DNA of 52,744 bases from Deltaproteobacteria bacterium (GCA_029858505.1 JAOUEW010000011.1:1-52744); one strand, 5' to 3'. Positions 41,758-51,085 are shown, counted from the stretch's first letter. Notes: a model not told the origin generated them from the letters alone. Numbers and translations are program-made.

Positions 41758-43188
41758 CTACAAAATACCCTCCGGGCGGTAGGCTGCCGCCTGGGGATGC
41801 TTTTGGGTGAGTTCCTGGACCTGGGCCAGAAAGGCATCCACTTGGGCCGGGGCATCGCCCAGGAACTGTTCGGGGCGGGCCAGCACAGCCTCGCAGGCGG
41901 CCTGGTCCAGGGGAAAGGCCGGGTCGGCCCCCAACCTGGCGGCCAGGTTGTTCTCCGCCAAGCGCCCCTCCCGCAGGGCCCTGGCAACCTCCACGGCGTG
42001 GTTTTTAATGATCTCGTGGGCGGATTCACGGCCCGCCCCCTGCTTCACGGCTTCCATCATCAGGGTAGTGGTGGCCAGGAAAGGCAGCTGCCGCCGCACC
42101 TCGGCGGCGATGGACGCCTCGAACACTTCCATTTCCTCCATCACCGTCAAGAAGGTTTCCAGGCTGCCGTCGGCGGCGTACATGGCCCCCGGCAGGGCCA
42201 CCCGCCGCACCACCGAGCAAGATACGTCTCCCTCGTTCCATTGATCGCCCGCCAGCCGCTCCGTCATGGCCAGAAACCCCGCCAGCACCGCGTGAAAGCC
42301 GTTGATCCGCTCGCAGTTGCGGGCATTCATTTTGTGGGGCATGGCCGAAGAACCCACCTGCCCCTTTTTGAAGCCCTCGCTCACCAGTTCGTGGCCGGTC
42401 ATCAGCCGAATGTTCCGGGCCACGTTCGACAGCCCCGCCGACAGTTGATACACCACCGACACCGCCTCGAAGTCTAAACTTCTGGGGTACACCTGCCCCA
42501 CGTTGTCCAACACCCGGTTGAACCCCAGTTCACGGGCCACCACCTGTTCCAGCTTCCGGGCGGCTTCTCCCGAACCCAGCAGGGTGTGCTGGTCCAGCCG
42601 GGTGCCCACGGCGCCCTTCAGGCCCCGCAAGGGGTAACGCTCCAGCGAAGCCGCCAGCCGCTCCAGCCCCAGCAGAATTTCTTGCCCCCCCATGGCCAGC
42701 CGCTTGCCCAGGGTGGTGGGCTGGGCCGGCACATGGTGGGTGCGCCCCACCAGCAGGGTGGCCCGGTGCTCCTGGGCCCGGCGGGCCAGGGCCCCCAGGG
42801 CCGACACGGTTTTGTCCCGCAGCAGGGCCAACGACCGCCGCACCTGCAGCATCTCCACGTTGTCGGTCAGATCCCGGCTGGTCATGCCCTTGTGAAGGTG
42901 TTCGTACCCCGCCAGGGCGTTGAAGGCCTCGATGCGGGCCTTCACGTCGTGGCGCAGTTCCCGTTCCCGGCGGTCCATGTCGGCCAGGTCCACCCGGTTC
43001 TTCACCTTCTCGTAGGCCTGGATGGCCTCCACCGGAATGTTCACCCCCAGCTCCCGCTGGCCCTTCATCAGGGCAATCCACAACTCACGCTCCAGCACCA
43101 CCCGCCCCGCGGGGCTCCAAATGGCCAGCATGGGGGCGCTGGCGTAGCGGTGGGCCAGCACGTCGGGAATCATCGGTCGCTCAGCCAT
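41758..43188 (-). CDS. purB: Adenylosuccinate lyase
   Basis: A 476-residue homotetrameric lyase acting twice in purine synthesis (SAICAR to AICAR and adenylosuccinate to AMP). Signatures: HKGMTSRDLTDNVEMLQVRR, VGRTHHVPAQPTTLGKRL with the general-acid His, and the fumarase-superfamily loop VGSSAMPHKMNARNCERING with the catalytic Ser. Length and domain order are normal. The MITE-like element lies upstream, just past its start. It precedes the glutaredoxin-like gene on the same strand. Confidence 0.96.
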   Translation of the reverse strand: MAERPMIPDVLAHRYASAPMLAIWSPAGRVVLERELWIALMKGQRELGVNIPVEAIQAYEKVKNRVDLADMDRRERELRHDVKARIEAFNALAGYEHLHKGMTSRDLTDNVEMLQVRRSLALLRDKTVSALGALARRAQEHRATLLVGRTHHVPAQPTTLGKRLAMGGQEILLGLERLAASLERYPLRGLKGAVGTRLDQHTLLGSGEAARKLEQVVARELGFNRVLDNVGQVYPRSLDFEAVSVVYQLSAGLSNVARNIRLMTGHELVSEGFKKGQVGSSAMPHKMNARNCERINGFHAVLAGFLAMTERLAGDQWNEGDVSCSVVRRVALPGAMYAADGSLETFLTVMEEMEVFEASIAAEVRRQLPFLATTTLMMEAVKQGAGRESAHEIIKNHAVEVARALREGRLAENNLAARLGADPAFPLDQAACEAVLARPEQFLGDAPAQVDAFLAQVQELTQKHPQAAAYRPEGIL

Positions 43189-43241
43189 GGGTATAATCTC
43201 TATTGGTTTTGAGGATCGCCAATCGTTTTACTTGATATTCT

Positions 43242-43315
43242 GAGACCTCTGCATCACCTATTATTTCCCATCCCCCCCCTTTTTACGGCAAAAACCCTGG
43301 TTATGCAGATGTCTC
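43242..43315. mobile_element. MITE-like palindromic element, copy 2 (inverted relative to copy 1)
   Basis: A 74-bp element between hisF and purB. Ends: GAGACCTCTGCATCAC on the left and GTTATGCAGATGTCTC on the right, an imperfect inverted repeat. Its reverse complement aligns along its whole length with 25837-25907, including GAGACxTCTGCATAAC, GGGTxTTTGCCGT and the G-run plus GGGAAA core. It may affect the purB promoter or the end of hisF. Confidence 0.75.
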
Positions 43316-43350
43316 GTTCTATCCTTTATGGAGGGGTCCGGTTGGAACGG

Positions 43351-44103
43351 TCATCTTACCGGCACCCCACGCTCTCTTAAATATTCCTTCACCTGACTCA
43401 CGGTGTAAGTGCCGTAGTGAAACACCGAAGCCGCCAGGACGGCATCGGCCTTGCCGATGGTCAACGCCTGATGGAAATGCTCCAAGGTTCCCCCGCCGCC
43501 GGAGGCAATGACCGGAATGCTGAGGGCCCCGCTGATGCGGGAGGTAATTTCCAAATCAAATCCGGTCTTCTGGCCGTCTTGGTCCATGCTGGTGAGCAAA
43601 ATTTCACCGGCGCCCCGCTCTTGCACTTCTTTGGCCCAGGTTTCGGCGTTGAGCCCGGCAGGTTTTCTCCCCCCGTGGGTGTACACCCCCCAGTGGTCTC
43701 CCTCCCGCTTCACGTCCATGGCCACCACAATGCACTGGGAGCCAAACCGCTTGGCCCCTTGAGAGATGAGATCGGGGTTTTGAATGGCGGCGGTGTTGAT
43801 GGAGATTTTGTCGGCCCCGGCGGTGACGATGCGGTGGATGTCGTCCAGGGTAGAAATCCCCCCCCCAATGGTGAAGGGGATGAACAGCTCACGAGCCAGC
43901 CGGGCGGAGAGGTCCAGGGTCAGCTTGCGGTTCTCGTGGCTGGCGGTGATGTCGAGAAACACCAGTTCGTCGGCAGACTGTTCGTTGTAGCGGCGTGCCA
44001 GTTCCACCGGGTCTCCGGCGTCCTTCAGCCCCGTGAAGCTCACCCCCTTCACCACCCGCCCGTCTTTAATGTCCAGGCATGGAATAATCCGCTTGGTCAG
44101 CAC
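43351..44103 (-). CDS. hisF: Imidazole glycerol phosphate synthase, cyclase subunit
   Basis: A 250-residue (beta/alpha)8 barrel. It forms imidazole glycerol phosphate and AICAR using ammonia from HisH. Catalytic Asp11 is in [17 protein letters not shown] and the second Asp in [13 protein letters not shown]. Phosphate loops [10 protein letters not shown] and [11 protein letters not shown] are intact. GTG 44103 overlaps the hisA 3' end by 7 bp, so hisA-hisF are translationally coupled. hisH is not adjacent. Confidence 0.97.
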   Translation of the reverse strand: MLTKRIIPCLDIKDGRVVKGVSFTGLKDAGDPVELARRYNEQSADELVFLDITASHENRKLTLDLSARLARELFIPFTIGGGISTLDDIHRIVTAGADKISINTAAIQNPDLISQGAKRFGSQCIVVAMDVKREGDHWGVYTHGGRKPAGLNAETWAKEVQERGAGEILLTSMDQDGQKTGFDLEITSRISGALSIPVIASGGGGTLEHFHQALTIGKADAVLAASVFHYGTYTVSQVKEYLRERGVPVR

Positions 44104-44816
44104 GCCAGGGCCTCCCGCAAGTTCACTTTGCCTTCATAAATGGCCTTCCCCACAATGGCGCTGTCTACCCCGGCGGATTTTAGCCCCGCCAGCGCCAATA
44201 GGTCTTGGGGGTTCGACACCCCCCCCGAGGCCGTGACCGCCAGCCCGGTGGCCCGGGCAAAGGCCTCGATGGCCTGCAGATTGGGCCCGTTCATCATGCC
44301 ATCCCGGGCGATGTCGGTGAAAATCACCCGCTGGATGCCCTTGGCCTTCCAGCCCAGGGCAAATTCCACGGCGTCTTGCTGGGTTTCTTCCACCCAGCCC
44401 GACACGGCCACCTTCCCCTGTTTGGCGTCGATACCCAGGTAGATTTTTTCTCCGCCATGGGCGGCCAGGGCTTGCTCTAACACGGCGGGCTGGCGCACCG
44501 CCATGGTGCCCACGATCACATGGTTGATGCCCAGGGCCAACATTCCAGAAATATCCTCCAGAGTGCGAATGCCCCCCCCCAACTCGATGGGGTGGTGAAA
44601 CACCTCCCGCACCCGGCGGATGACCTCTAGGTTGGCGGTGCGGCCCTGAAAGGCGCCGTCTAGGTCCACCAGGTGGAGTTTTTGGGCCCCTTCCTCTTGG
44701 AATTTCCGGGCCACCGCCGCCGGGTCGGTGTCATACACGGTTTCCCGGCCAGCCTCTCCCTGGGTTAGCCGCACACAGCGGCCTTGTTTCAAATCAATGG
44801 CGGGAATAATCAACAT
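44097..44816 (-). CDS. hisA: ProFAR isomerase (1-(5-phosphoribosyl)-5-[(5-phosphoribosylamino)methylideneamino]imidazole-4-carboxamide isomerase)
   Basis: A 239-residue barrel enzyme of histidine synthesis. [20 protein letters not shown] has the general-base Asp8; [26 protein letters not shown] and [15 protein letters not shown] carry the phosphate-binding and general-acid residues. ATG 44816 is used; a much longer open frame on this strand runs antisense through purM and is not coding. Divergent from purM with 141 bp between start codons. Confidence 0.97.
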   Translation of the reverse strand: MLIIPAIDLKQGRCVRLTQGEAGRETVYDTDPAAVARKFQEEGAQKLHLVDLDGAFQGRTANLEVIRRVREVFHHPIELGGGIRTLEDISGMLALGINHVIVGTMAVRQPAVLEQALAAHGGEKIYLGIDAKQGKVAVSGWVEETQQDAVEFALGWKAKGIQRVIFTDIARDGMMNGPNLQAIEAFARATGLAVTASGGVSNPQDLLALAGLKSAGVDSAIVGKAIYEGKVNLREALAC

Positions 44817-44957
44817 GAAGGGTGTGGAAAAAAGGTTTTCGATTGGGGTTCCGTTTTCAGAGAAACAAGAATAGGTTACCCTGAATTGAACCGGATGGGC
44901 TAGAGGACACCCCCCAGCTTTCCATCCCCCACAAACCACCCCAACCCGAAGACCTCC

Positions 44958-46154
44958 ATGGGAAAACACCATGCCCCCCCCGATGCTTCCCGCTATGCCC
45001 AGCGGGGGGTTTCCGCTGGCAAAGAGGAGGTTCACGCCGCCGTGGCCCAGGAAGACCCAGGGTTGTATCCGGGGGCCTTTTGCAAAATTGTGCCGGATCA
45101 CCTGAGCGGCGACCCCCAGGCCTGCCTGGCCATGCACGCCGATGGGGCGGGCACCAAGGCCTCCCTGGCCTACATTCAATGGCGAGAAACGGGGGATCTG
45201 TCGGTGTTCCGGGGCCTTGCCCAGGATGCCCTGGTAATGAACCTGGACGACCTGCTGTGCGTGGGGGCCCAGGGTCCCTTCATGCTGTCGAACACCATTG
45301 GCCGCAACAAGGGGCTGGTGCCGGGAGAAGTCATTGCCGAAATCTTGGCGGGGTACCGCCAGCAGGCCCAGCAGCTGGCCCAGTGGGGGGTTGAATTGAT
45401 TCCCACCGGTGGAGAGACCGCCGACCTGGGAGACTTGGTGCGCACCCTGCTGGTGGATTCCACCCTGGTCTGCCGAATGAAGCGAAACGAAGTGGTGGAC
45501 AACCAGGGGGTGCAGCCGGGGGATGTCATTCTTGGCGTTGGCTCGGCAGGGCAGGCCGCCTGGGAGAGCGCCTACAACAGCGGCATTGGCTCCAACGGCC
45601 TTACCGCCGCCCGCCACGACCTGCTGAAACACCCCTACCATCACCAATACCCGGAAAGCGCCGACCCGGCCCTGCCCCATTCCCTGGCCTACACCGGCCC
45701 CTTTCGGCTGGAGGACCCCCTGGCGGGTTCCCCCCTCACCGTGGGGCAGGCACTGCTTTCTCCCACCCGCACCCATGCCCCCCTGCTGGTGCCCTTGCTG
45801 CGCCAACACCGGGGCCTCATCGGGGCCCTGGTGCATTGCACGGGTGGCGGGCAAACCAAAACCCTGCGGGCCGGGCAAGGCATGACCTATGTGAAGGACA
45901 ACCTGTTCCCCCCGCCACCAGTATTCGCCGAAATCCAACGGGTTACCCAAACCCCCTGGCGGGAGATGTATCAGGTGTTCAACATGGGCCACCGCATGGA
46001 AATCATTGGGCGGCCCGCCCTGGTGCCCCTGGTGCAGGCCCTGGCCCAACCCCTGGGGCTGGAGGTGCGGGTGGTGGGGGCTTGCCACAAGGGTGGACCT
46101 GCCAACCAAGTGGTGCTGCACACCCCAGGCGGGGTAGAAACCTATCCGGGGTAA
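44958..46154 (+). CDS. purM: AIR synthase (phosphoribosylformylglycinamidine cyclo-ligase), Bacteroidetes-type PurM
   Basis: A 398-residue PurM-family enzyme converting FGAM to AIR. It has the unusual long form seen in Bacteroidetes: YAQRGVSAGKEEVHAAVAQE, PGAFCKIVPDHLSGD, HADGAGTKASLAYIQWRETG and DLSVFRGLAQDALVMNLDDL, then TGGETADLGDLVRT, GSNGLTAARHD, LSPTRTHAPLL, VHCTGGGQTK and MYQVFNMGHRME. This differs clearly from the ~345-residue proteobacterial PurM, so the gene may have been transferred. The last segment, GACHKGGPANQV, is variable. 2 bp before the alkD-like gene. Confidence 0.9.
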   Translation: MGKHHAPPDASRYAQRGVSAGKEEVHAAVAQEDPGLYPGAFCKIVPDHLSGDPQACLAMHADGAGTKASLAYIQWRETGDLSVFRGLAQDALVMNLDDLLCVGAQGPFMLSNTIGRNKGLVPGEVIAEILAGYRQQAQQLAQWGVELIPTGGETADLGDLVRTLLVDSTLVCRMKRNEVVDNQGVQPGDVILGVGSAGQAAWESAYNSGIGSNGLTAARHDLLKHPYHHQYPESADPALPHSLAYTGPFRLEDPLAGSPLTVGQALLSPTRTHAPLLVPLLRQHRGLIGALVHCTGGGQTKTLRAGQGMTYVKDNLFPPPPVFAEIQRVTQTPWREMYQVFNMGHRMEIIGRPALVPLVQALAQPLGLEVRVVGACHKGGPANQVVLHTPGGVETYPG

Positions 46155-46156
46155 CG

Positions 46157-46990
46157 ATGGCTCCGCTCAAACCCCTGCGGGCCGAACTGGCCGCCCTGGC
46201 CAACCCCGCAAAAGCCCAGGTGCTGCAAGGGTTCTTCAAAACCGGCCCCGGCCAATACGGCCAGGGAGATGTGTTCTTGGGGGTGGTCATGCCAGAACTG
46301 CGGCGGCTGGCCCGGGCTCATTCCAAACTCCCCCGCCAAGACATTTCGGTTCTTTTGGCCTCGCCCGTTCACGAGGAGCGAATGCTGGGGCTGTTGTTGA
46401 TCATGGGAAATTACCAGCGGGGAGACACGGCGGAACAGAAAGATTGGTACGAATTCTATGTCCATCACCTGGAGCAGGTGAACAACTGGGACCTGGTGGA
46501 CGTGACCTGCTCCCATGTGGTGGGCCATTATTTGTTCCACCAGGCTAAGTCACCCAAGCAACCAAACCACCAGCCCAACCAACCCACCCGTTCCCGTCCG
46601 ATTTCCTCTCTTTCATCGCCCGAGCATGGTGAATCCCCCATCCCTGGTGAGCTTGAACCGTTGGAAGAATGGGCCGGTTCTCCCAACCTGTGGATCCGCC
46701 GGGTGGCTATGGTCTCCACCCATTACTTCATCCGTCAGGGAGAATTAACCCCCACCTTCCACATCGCCCAGCGGCTGCTGAACGACCCCCACGACCTCAT
46801 CCACAAAGCGGTGGGATGGATGCTGCGCGAGGCAGGCAAGCGCGATCAACCCGCCTTGGAGGCCTTCCTGTCGCCACGCTATGCCACCATGCCCCGCACC
46901 ATGCTGCGCTACGCCATTGAAAAGTTTTCAGAGAAAAAACGGCAGGCGTATTTGAAGGGAAAATCTAGTAAGGCAAAGATCTCGTCGTGA
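46157..46990 (+). CDS. AlkD-like DNA alkylation repair protein with internal linker insertion
   Basis: A 277-residue HEAT-repeat protein of the AlkC/AlkD family (DNA alkylation repair, PF08713). GVVMPELRRLARAHSKLPRQ, HEERMLGLLLIMGNYQRGD, EQVNNWDLVDVTCSHVVG, SPNLWIRRVAMVSTHYFIRQ and DLIHKAVGWMLREAGKRD are typical; NNWDLVD contains the conserved Trp-Asp used by the glycosylase. Between helices at residues ~133-170 sits a Pro/Gln/Ser-rich insertion (KSPKQPNHQPNQPTRSRPIS) absent from most members, likely a surface loop. ATG 46157 lies 2 bp after the purM stop. Confidence 0.88.
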   Translation: MAPLKPLRAELAALANPAKAQVLQGFFKTGPGQYGQGDVFLGVVMPELRRLARAHSKLPRQDISVLLASPVHEERMLGLLLIMGNYQRGDTAEQKDWYEFYVHHLEQVNNWDLVDVTCSHVVGHYLFHQAKSPKQPNHQPNQPTRSRPISSLSSPEHGESPIPGELEPLEEWAGSPNLWIRRVAMVSTHYFIRQGELTPTFHIAQRLLNDPHDLIHKAVGWMLREAGKRDQPALEAFLSPRYATMPRTMLRYAIEKFSEKKRQAYLKGKSSKAKISS

Positions 46991-47115
46991 TTCTATGAGG
47001 TTGTTGTGGCAATTCGGTAACGTTTCAATCAGGGTGCTTCTGCTGGCCGGGGGTTACTCTCTACCCGCCCACGCACCCTCGGAACAAATGGTTCTGCCAT
47101 GGGCCTAACCCGATA

Positions 47116-48402
47116 TTAATCCCTGGGGGAGGCTAGAAACTTCTTCAGGTTGACCCGTTGCTCTTCCCGGGTGGCCATCACCCGCACCACCACTTCTCCC
47201 TTGGCCAGTTCATCGGGCATCAGCAGCACGGCCCGCTGGGCATGGGTTTCCTCGGCCCGCTGCAGGGCCTTCTTCAACCGCCGCAGAGAGGCATCCATGT
47301 CCACGCTCAGGCCCTGCTCTCGCAAGGCTTGGGCAATTTCCAACCCCTGATGGATTTCCGTCTCGGAAAAGGGAATCACCACGAAATCCATGGCGGGATT
47401 GAGTTTGGGCACAAGCCCCAAGTCTTCCAACAATTCCAGAATCACCACATCCCCAAAACCAAACCCCACCGCGGGCACCGGGTCTCCCCCCAGGTGAGCC
47501 AACAGAGAGTCATAGCGCCCGCCGCCAGCCAGGGTGCGCAGCTGCCCCCGGGCGTCTTTTAACTCAAACACCGTGCCGGTGTAGTAAGACAGCCCCCGCA
47601 CCACGGTAATATCAAACGTTAGAAAAGTCCCCAGCCCCATCCTTCCCAGCAGCCCCATCAAGTCTTCCAGTTCCTTCACCCCCTGCGCTGTTCCCCCGTT
47701 TTGGGCCAGCCGTGCTTTCACCTGCTCCAAACTGGTCATCCCCAAGAATTCGTTCAGGTGCCCCAACTGGACCCCGGTCAGGCCCTGTTCGGCCAGCATA
47801 CTTTCCAAATGCTCTGGAGAAATTTTGTCTCGTTTGTCCATCACCACCAGCACCCCCTGGCGGCGGTCTTCCGGCACGTTTAGGCTGGACAGGATGGACT
47901 CCAACAGGCGGCGGTCGTTCAGGTGCAGGCGCACATGGCTGTGGTCCAGACCCATGGCCCGAATGGCCGTCAGCAAGGCGGAGATTAACTCAATCTCCGC
48001 CGCGTTCAGCGGCTGCCCCACCACATCCATGTTCCATTGGTAGTGCTCGCGCTTGCGGCCCCTGGTCATGCGTTCGTAGCGGAAACACTGGGGAATGCTG
48101 GTCCACTTTATGGGAAACGACAGGGCTTTCTGCCGGGCCATCACCATCCGGGCCAAAGAAGGCGTGAGTTCCGGGCGCAGGGCCAAACGGCGGCCCCCCT
48201 TGTCTTCAAAATGATAGAGCTGCCCGGTGATTTCATCCCCTGCCTTGCGAATGTAAAGCTCTTCGCTTTCCAGCACGCAGGCATCGAACTCCTCAAATCC
48301 GTAAGTACGGGCGGTACTTCGCCATATGCCGAACAACCAGTTCCTGAGGCGCATGTCTTCAGGGTAAAAATCTCGGGTTCCCTTAACGGGTTGGGTATCC
48401 AT
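47116..48402 (-). CDS. hisS: Histidyl-tRNA synthetase
   Basis: A 428-residue class II synthetase. Motif 1 begins near VKGTRDFYPEDMRLRNWLF; motif 2 is QCFRYERMTRGRKREHYQWN with the ATP-binding Arg; His-specific signatures are VRGLSYYTGTVFEL and AGGGRYDSLL; motif 3 is VPAVGFGFGDVVILELL. The anticodon-binding domain occupies the last ~95 residues. ATG 48402 is preceded by CAAGAG; the longer frame adds a hydrophobic non-homologous leader. Convergent with the alkD-like gene. Confidence 0.96.
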   Translation of the reverse strand: MDTQPVKGTRDFYPEDMRLRNWLFGIWRSTARTYGFEEFDACVLESEELYIRKAGDEITGQLYHFEDKGGRRLALRPELTPSLARMVMARQKALSFPIKWTSIPQCFRYERMTRGRKREHYQWNMDVVGQPLNAAEIELISALLTAIRAMGLDHSHVRLHLNDRRLLESILSSLNVPEDRRQGVLVVMDKRDKISPEHLESMLAEQGLTGVQLGHLNEFLGMTSLEQVKARLAQNGGTAQGVKELEDLMGLLGRMGLGTFLTFDITVVRGLSYYTGTVFELKDARGQLRTLAGGGRYDSLLAHLGGDPVPAVGFGFGDVVILELLEDLGLVPKLNPAMDFVVIPFSETEIHQGLEIAQALREQGLSVDMDASLRRLKKALQRAEETHAQRAVLLMPDELAKGEVVVRVMATREEQRVNLKKFLASPRD

Positions 48403-48568
48403 AAAACTCTTGAAAAGAGAAAAGAAATGAAAGATAGGTACAAACCGGCTCACCCAAAAGGTACCGCCCTTCCACCCCAGGGGCAAGGGGGCCATAGACA
48501 GGTGACTTTTTAGGATAGATTTGTTATTGATGGGGGATTGTTCAACTCACCCATTCCAGACGAGAGCC

Positions 48569-48946
48569 ATGACCGGAATGACCATGGACGCGCAATGGAA
48601 AGAGCGCTGGACCAAACGCCTGAACGACATGCTGTTGGACCTGGAGGGGGAGGCCCACCAAACCATTGATGGCATGCGAGAGGGCGCGGGGCAGTTCCCC
48701 GACCCCACCGACCGGGCCACCCTGGAGACCGACCGCAACCTGACCCTACGCATACGAGATCGAGAACGAAAACTTCGGGACAAAGTGGAGGAAGCCCTGG
48801 CCCGGGTGCAAGACGGAACGTTTGGATTGTGCGAAACCTGTGGAGACCCCATCAACGAAACCCGGCTGGAAGCCCGGCCCGTTACCACCCTGTGCATCAA
48901 CTGCAAAACCGCCCAGGAAGAAGCCGAATCCCGGCACAACAAATAG
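48569..48946 (+). CDS. DksA/TraR-family C4 zinc-finger protein
   Basis: A 125-residue transcription factor that binds the RNA polymerase secondary channel. The N-terminal coiled-coil leads to a tip with DPTDRATLE (DksA has the essential DxxDxA motif here). The zinc finger is GLCETCGDPINETRLEARPV then TTLCINCK (CxxC...CxxC). Length (125 vs 151 in E. coli DksA) places it with shorter DksA-like members. ATG 48569 or the nearby 48578 may start it. 18 bp before dcd, probably co-transcribed. Confidence 0.9.
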   Translation: MTGMTMDAQWKERWTKRLNDMLLDLEGEAHQTIDGMREGAGQFPDPTDRATLETDRNLTLRIRDRERKLRDKVEEALARVQDGTFGLCETCGDPINETRLEARPVTTLCINCKTAQEEAESRHNK

Positions 48947-48964
48947 CCCCGAAAGCCCCTCCGC

Positions 48965-49498
48965 ATGATCCTATCCGACAAGACCATCCGGGAATTGCTG
49001 AAGTCCGGAAAGCTGGTCATGGACCCTATCGAGGATCATCAGATCCAGCCTGCTTCCATCGACCTGCGCCTGGGAACCCACTTTCTCCGGGTAGACGACC
49101 ATGCCATGGATACTATCCGCATGGATGAACCCATCCATTACATCGAGATGGAGCAGGAAGAAATCGTCATCCCTCCGTTTTCTTTTTTGCTGGCTACCTC
49201 CATGGAATACATGAAGCTCCCCCACAACGTCACGGCCTTTGTGGAGGGGCGCAGCTCCATCGGGCGGATTGGCCTGTTTGTGGAAAACGCCGGGTGGGTA
49301 GACCCCGGCTTTGAAGGCAACCTGACCCTGGAACTCTACAACGCCAACCGGTTGCCCATCCGCCTGCAGTCTGGCCGACGGGTGTGCCAACTGGTGTTTG
49401 CCCAAATGGACACCACCCCCTCCACTCCCTATCAGGGAAAATACCAAGGCCAATCCAAGGCCGTGGGCAGCCGCATCTTTCAAGACAAAGACAAGTAA
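48965..49498 (+). CDS. dcd: dCTP deaminase
   Basis: A 177-residue trimeric enzyme of the dUTPase superfamily making dUTP from dCTP. IQPASIDLRLG and FVEGRSSIGRIGLFVENAGW are the nucleotide and catalytic motifs (the Glu of LTLELYNAN deaminates). The VENAGWVDPGFEGNLTLE version (shown in part) and the ~177-residue length resemble Bacillus-type or bifunctional dCTP deaminase/dUTPases rather than the 193-residue E. coli type with TAHRIDPGW. Whether it also hydrolyses dUTP cannot be told. Downstream of the DksA-like gene. Confidence 0.94.
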   Translation: MILSDKTIRELLKSGKLVMDPIEDHQIQPASIDLRLGTHFLRVDDHAMDTIRMDEPIHYIEMEQEEIVIPPFSFLLATSMEYMKLPHNVTAFVEGRSSIGRIGLFVENAGWVDPGFEGNLTLELYNANRLPIRLQSGRRVCQLVFAQMDTTPSTPYQGKYQGQSKAVGSRIFQDKDK

Positions 49499-49537
49499 CC
49501 TTTGGGTTTACTTGCCCTTCCCCATAACCAGAATGAT

Positions 49538-49571
49538 TGGATAGGCTCAGGGTCTTTCATTGGCCTATCCA
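49538..49571. terminator. Possible bidirectional terminator hairpin between dcd and prmC
   Basis: TGGATAGGC pairs with GCCTATCCA (9 bp) around a 16-nt loop between two convergent genes. There is no strong T run on either side, so termination is uncertain. Confidence 0.4.
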
Positions 49572-49616
49572 TGGGGCGGATCATCCAGCTCAATTCCAAG
49601 TGTTGGATTGATCTGA

Positions 49617-50516
49617 TCACACACGAATAGTGGTGACCACCCGGTCCCGTTTGGCCAAGTCTTGCCGCACTCCCAACACCTTCAATTCTGGATGGGCAGA
49701 AAAAATCCCAGCCACTTCCTGGGCTTGATCGGCGCCGATTTCTACTGCCAGCCCTCCTTGGGGGGCCAAGTGCCGGGCCGACCAGTCGGCCAAATACCGG
49801 TAGAACGCCAAGCCGTCCTGCCCGCCATCCAGCGCCAGGGCGGGTTCATGCACGGATACCTCTGGCTCCAATCCAGGAATCACTGAGGAGGGGATGTAGG
49901 GAGGGTTGCTCACCACCAAATGGGGCTGGAATGCGGAGGCCACAGACTCCAACCGGTCCCCCCTGGCCAACCATAACCGATTCCGTCTCTGGGCCAGCAC
50001 TTCTAAAAAACGCTCCCGGTTCCCCGCCGCGATGAAAAGGGCCTGGGCAGACCGGTCCAGGGAAAGGATGTCCAAGTCCTCCATTTCATGGGCCAGGGCC
50101 AAAGGCACCGCCCCAGAACCAGACCCAAGTTCCACCACCCGCAACCGAACGGCTGACCCCAGGGCTTCCCGTGTTTTCTTCAACACCGCCAAGGCTTCTT
50201 CAACCAATATTTCGGTTTCTGGCCGAGGGATGAGACACCCCGGCCCTACCTTCAGGGTAAAGGCCCAAAACCCCGTTTCTCCGGTAAGGTATGCCAGGGG
50301 TTCCCGCGCTGCCCGGCGGCGCACCAAGTCTTTAAAGCGTTCCCGTTCTTGGGGGCCGGTGGGTTTGTCGAAGTTCAAATACAATTCAATGCGCTTGCAG
50401 CCCAGGGCGTGGGCCAGCAGCACTTCGGCGTCTAATCGGGGAGTGGGTAACTGCTTGGAGGTAAAATACTGGTGGCTCCAGTCCAGCAGGGACTTGACGG
50501 TCCAGGTGGAGTCCAT
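49617..50516 (-). CDS. prmC: Release-factor glutamine N5-methyltransferase
   Basis: A 299-residue SAM-dependent enzyme methylating the Gln of the GGQ motif in RF1 and RF2. SAM loop VVELGSGSGAVPLALAHEM and the catalytic VVSNPPYIPSSV (NPPY) are present. The N-terminal helical domain (LLDWSHQYFTSKQLPTPRLD) is typical. The family usually sits next to prfA; here prfA is about 37 kb away. 7 bp after the CheY-like gene, apparently co-transcribed. Confidence 0.94.
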   Translation of the reverse strand: MDSTWTVKSLLDWSHQYFTSKQLPTPRLDAEVLLAHALGCKRIELYLNFDKPTGPQERERFKDLVRRRAAREPLAYLTGETGFWAFTLKVGPGCLIPRPETEILVEEALAVLKKTREALGSAVRLRVVELGSGSGAVPLALAHEMEDLDILSLDRSAQALFIAAGNRERFLEVLAQRRNRLWLARGDRLESVASAFQPHLVVSNPPYIPSSVIPGLEPEVSVHEPALALDGGQDGLAFYRYLADWSARHLAPQGGLAVEIGADQAQEVAGIFSAHPELKVLGVRQDLAKRDRVVTTIRV

Positions 50517-50523
50517 AGGCGGG

Positions 50524-50919
50524 TTAGGAAGCCCGATTCTGAAGGACTTCCTGCAATTTTTCGATAACGGTGTTCACGCTGAAGGGTTTGATAATATATC
50601 CGTCAATGCCATGTTTTCCGGCGGTCATAATGGAGCTTTTCGTGTCTGCCGCGGTGATCATCATCACTGGAATGGTTTTCAGGGGAGCATCGGCGGAACG
50701 AATTTTGTCCAGCAGTTCCAGCCCCGTTAAACCGGGCATGGCCCAGTCGGTCAGCACCAAATCCACCCCACCTTTTTGCACCATTTCCCAGGCGTTTTCT
50801 CCATCGTCCGCCTCCTGAATTTCCTGAAACCCAATTTTTTTCAAGATATTCACCAACACCTTGCGGAGATTCAAGTTGTCTTCCGCTACCAGGATTTTCA
50901 GGTTTTTATCAATATTCAT
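50524..50919 (-). CDS. CheY-like single-domain response regulator
   Basis: A 131-residue REC protein. Acidic pair in LVAEDNLNLR, phospho-acceptor Asp in LVLTDWAMPGLTG, switch Thr in VMMITAADT, and Lys in YIIKPFS. It is closest to chemotaxis CheY in pattern (DWAMP). No kinase is adjacent; the CheA-like protein at 31287 is a possible partner, but that is inference. 7 bp upstream of prmC. Confidence 0.9.
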   Translation of the reverse strand: MNIDKNLKILVAEDNLNLRKVLVNILKKIGFQEIQEADDGENAWEMVQKGGVDLVLTDWAMPGLTGLELLDKIRSADAPLKTIPVMMITAADTKSSIMTAGKHGIDGYIIKPFSVNTVIEKLQEVLQNRAS

Positions 50920-51085
50920 GGGGATTCCTTATGGATGTTTTTCGTACACCCCATCATGCCGGAACCTGGGATGACCGGTCAACCCTTTGTTTTTTCAATT
51001 TTTTGGCCTTTAGGCACAGCGACACTCCCCACCTTCCCCCGCCTTTTGACCCCTCGTAAAACAACGGATAAATTCAAGAATATGT

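Noticed and set aside
44817-46121. Very long minus-strand extension of the hisA frame
   Set aside because: It runs antisense to purM, has low-complexity Gly/His/Gln translation, and hisA has a clear start at 44816.
46995-47108. 37-residue frame with signal-peptide look (MRLLWQFGN...LPAHA)
   Set aside because: No ribosome site, no family, and short enough to occur by chance between convergent genes.
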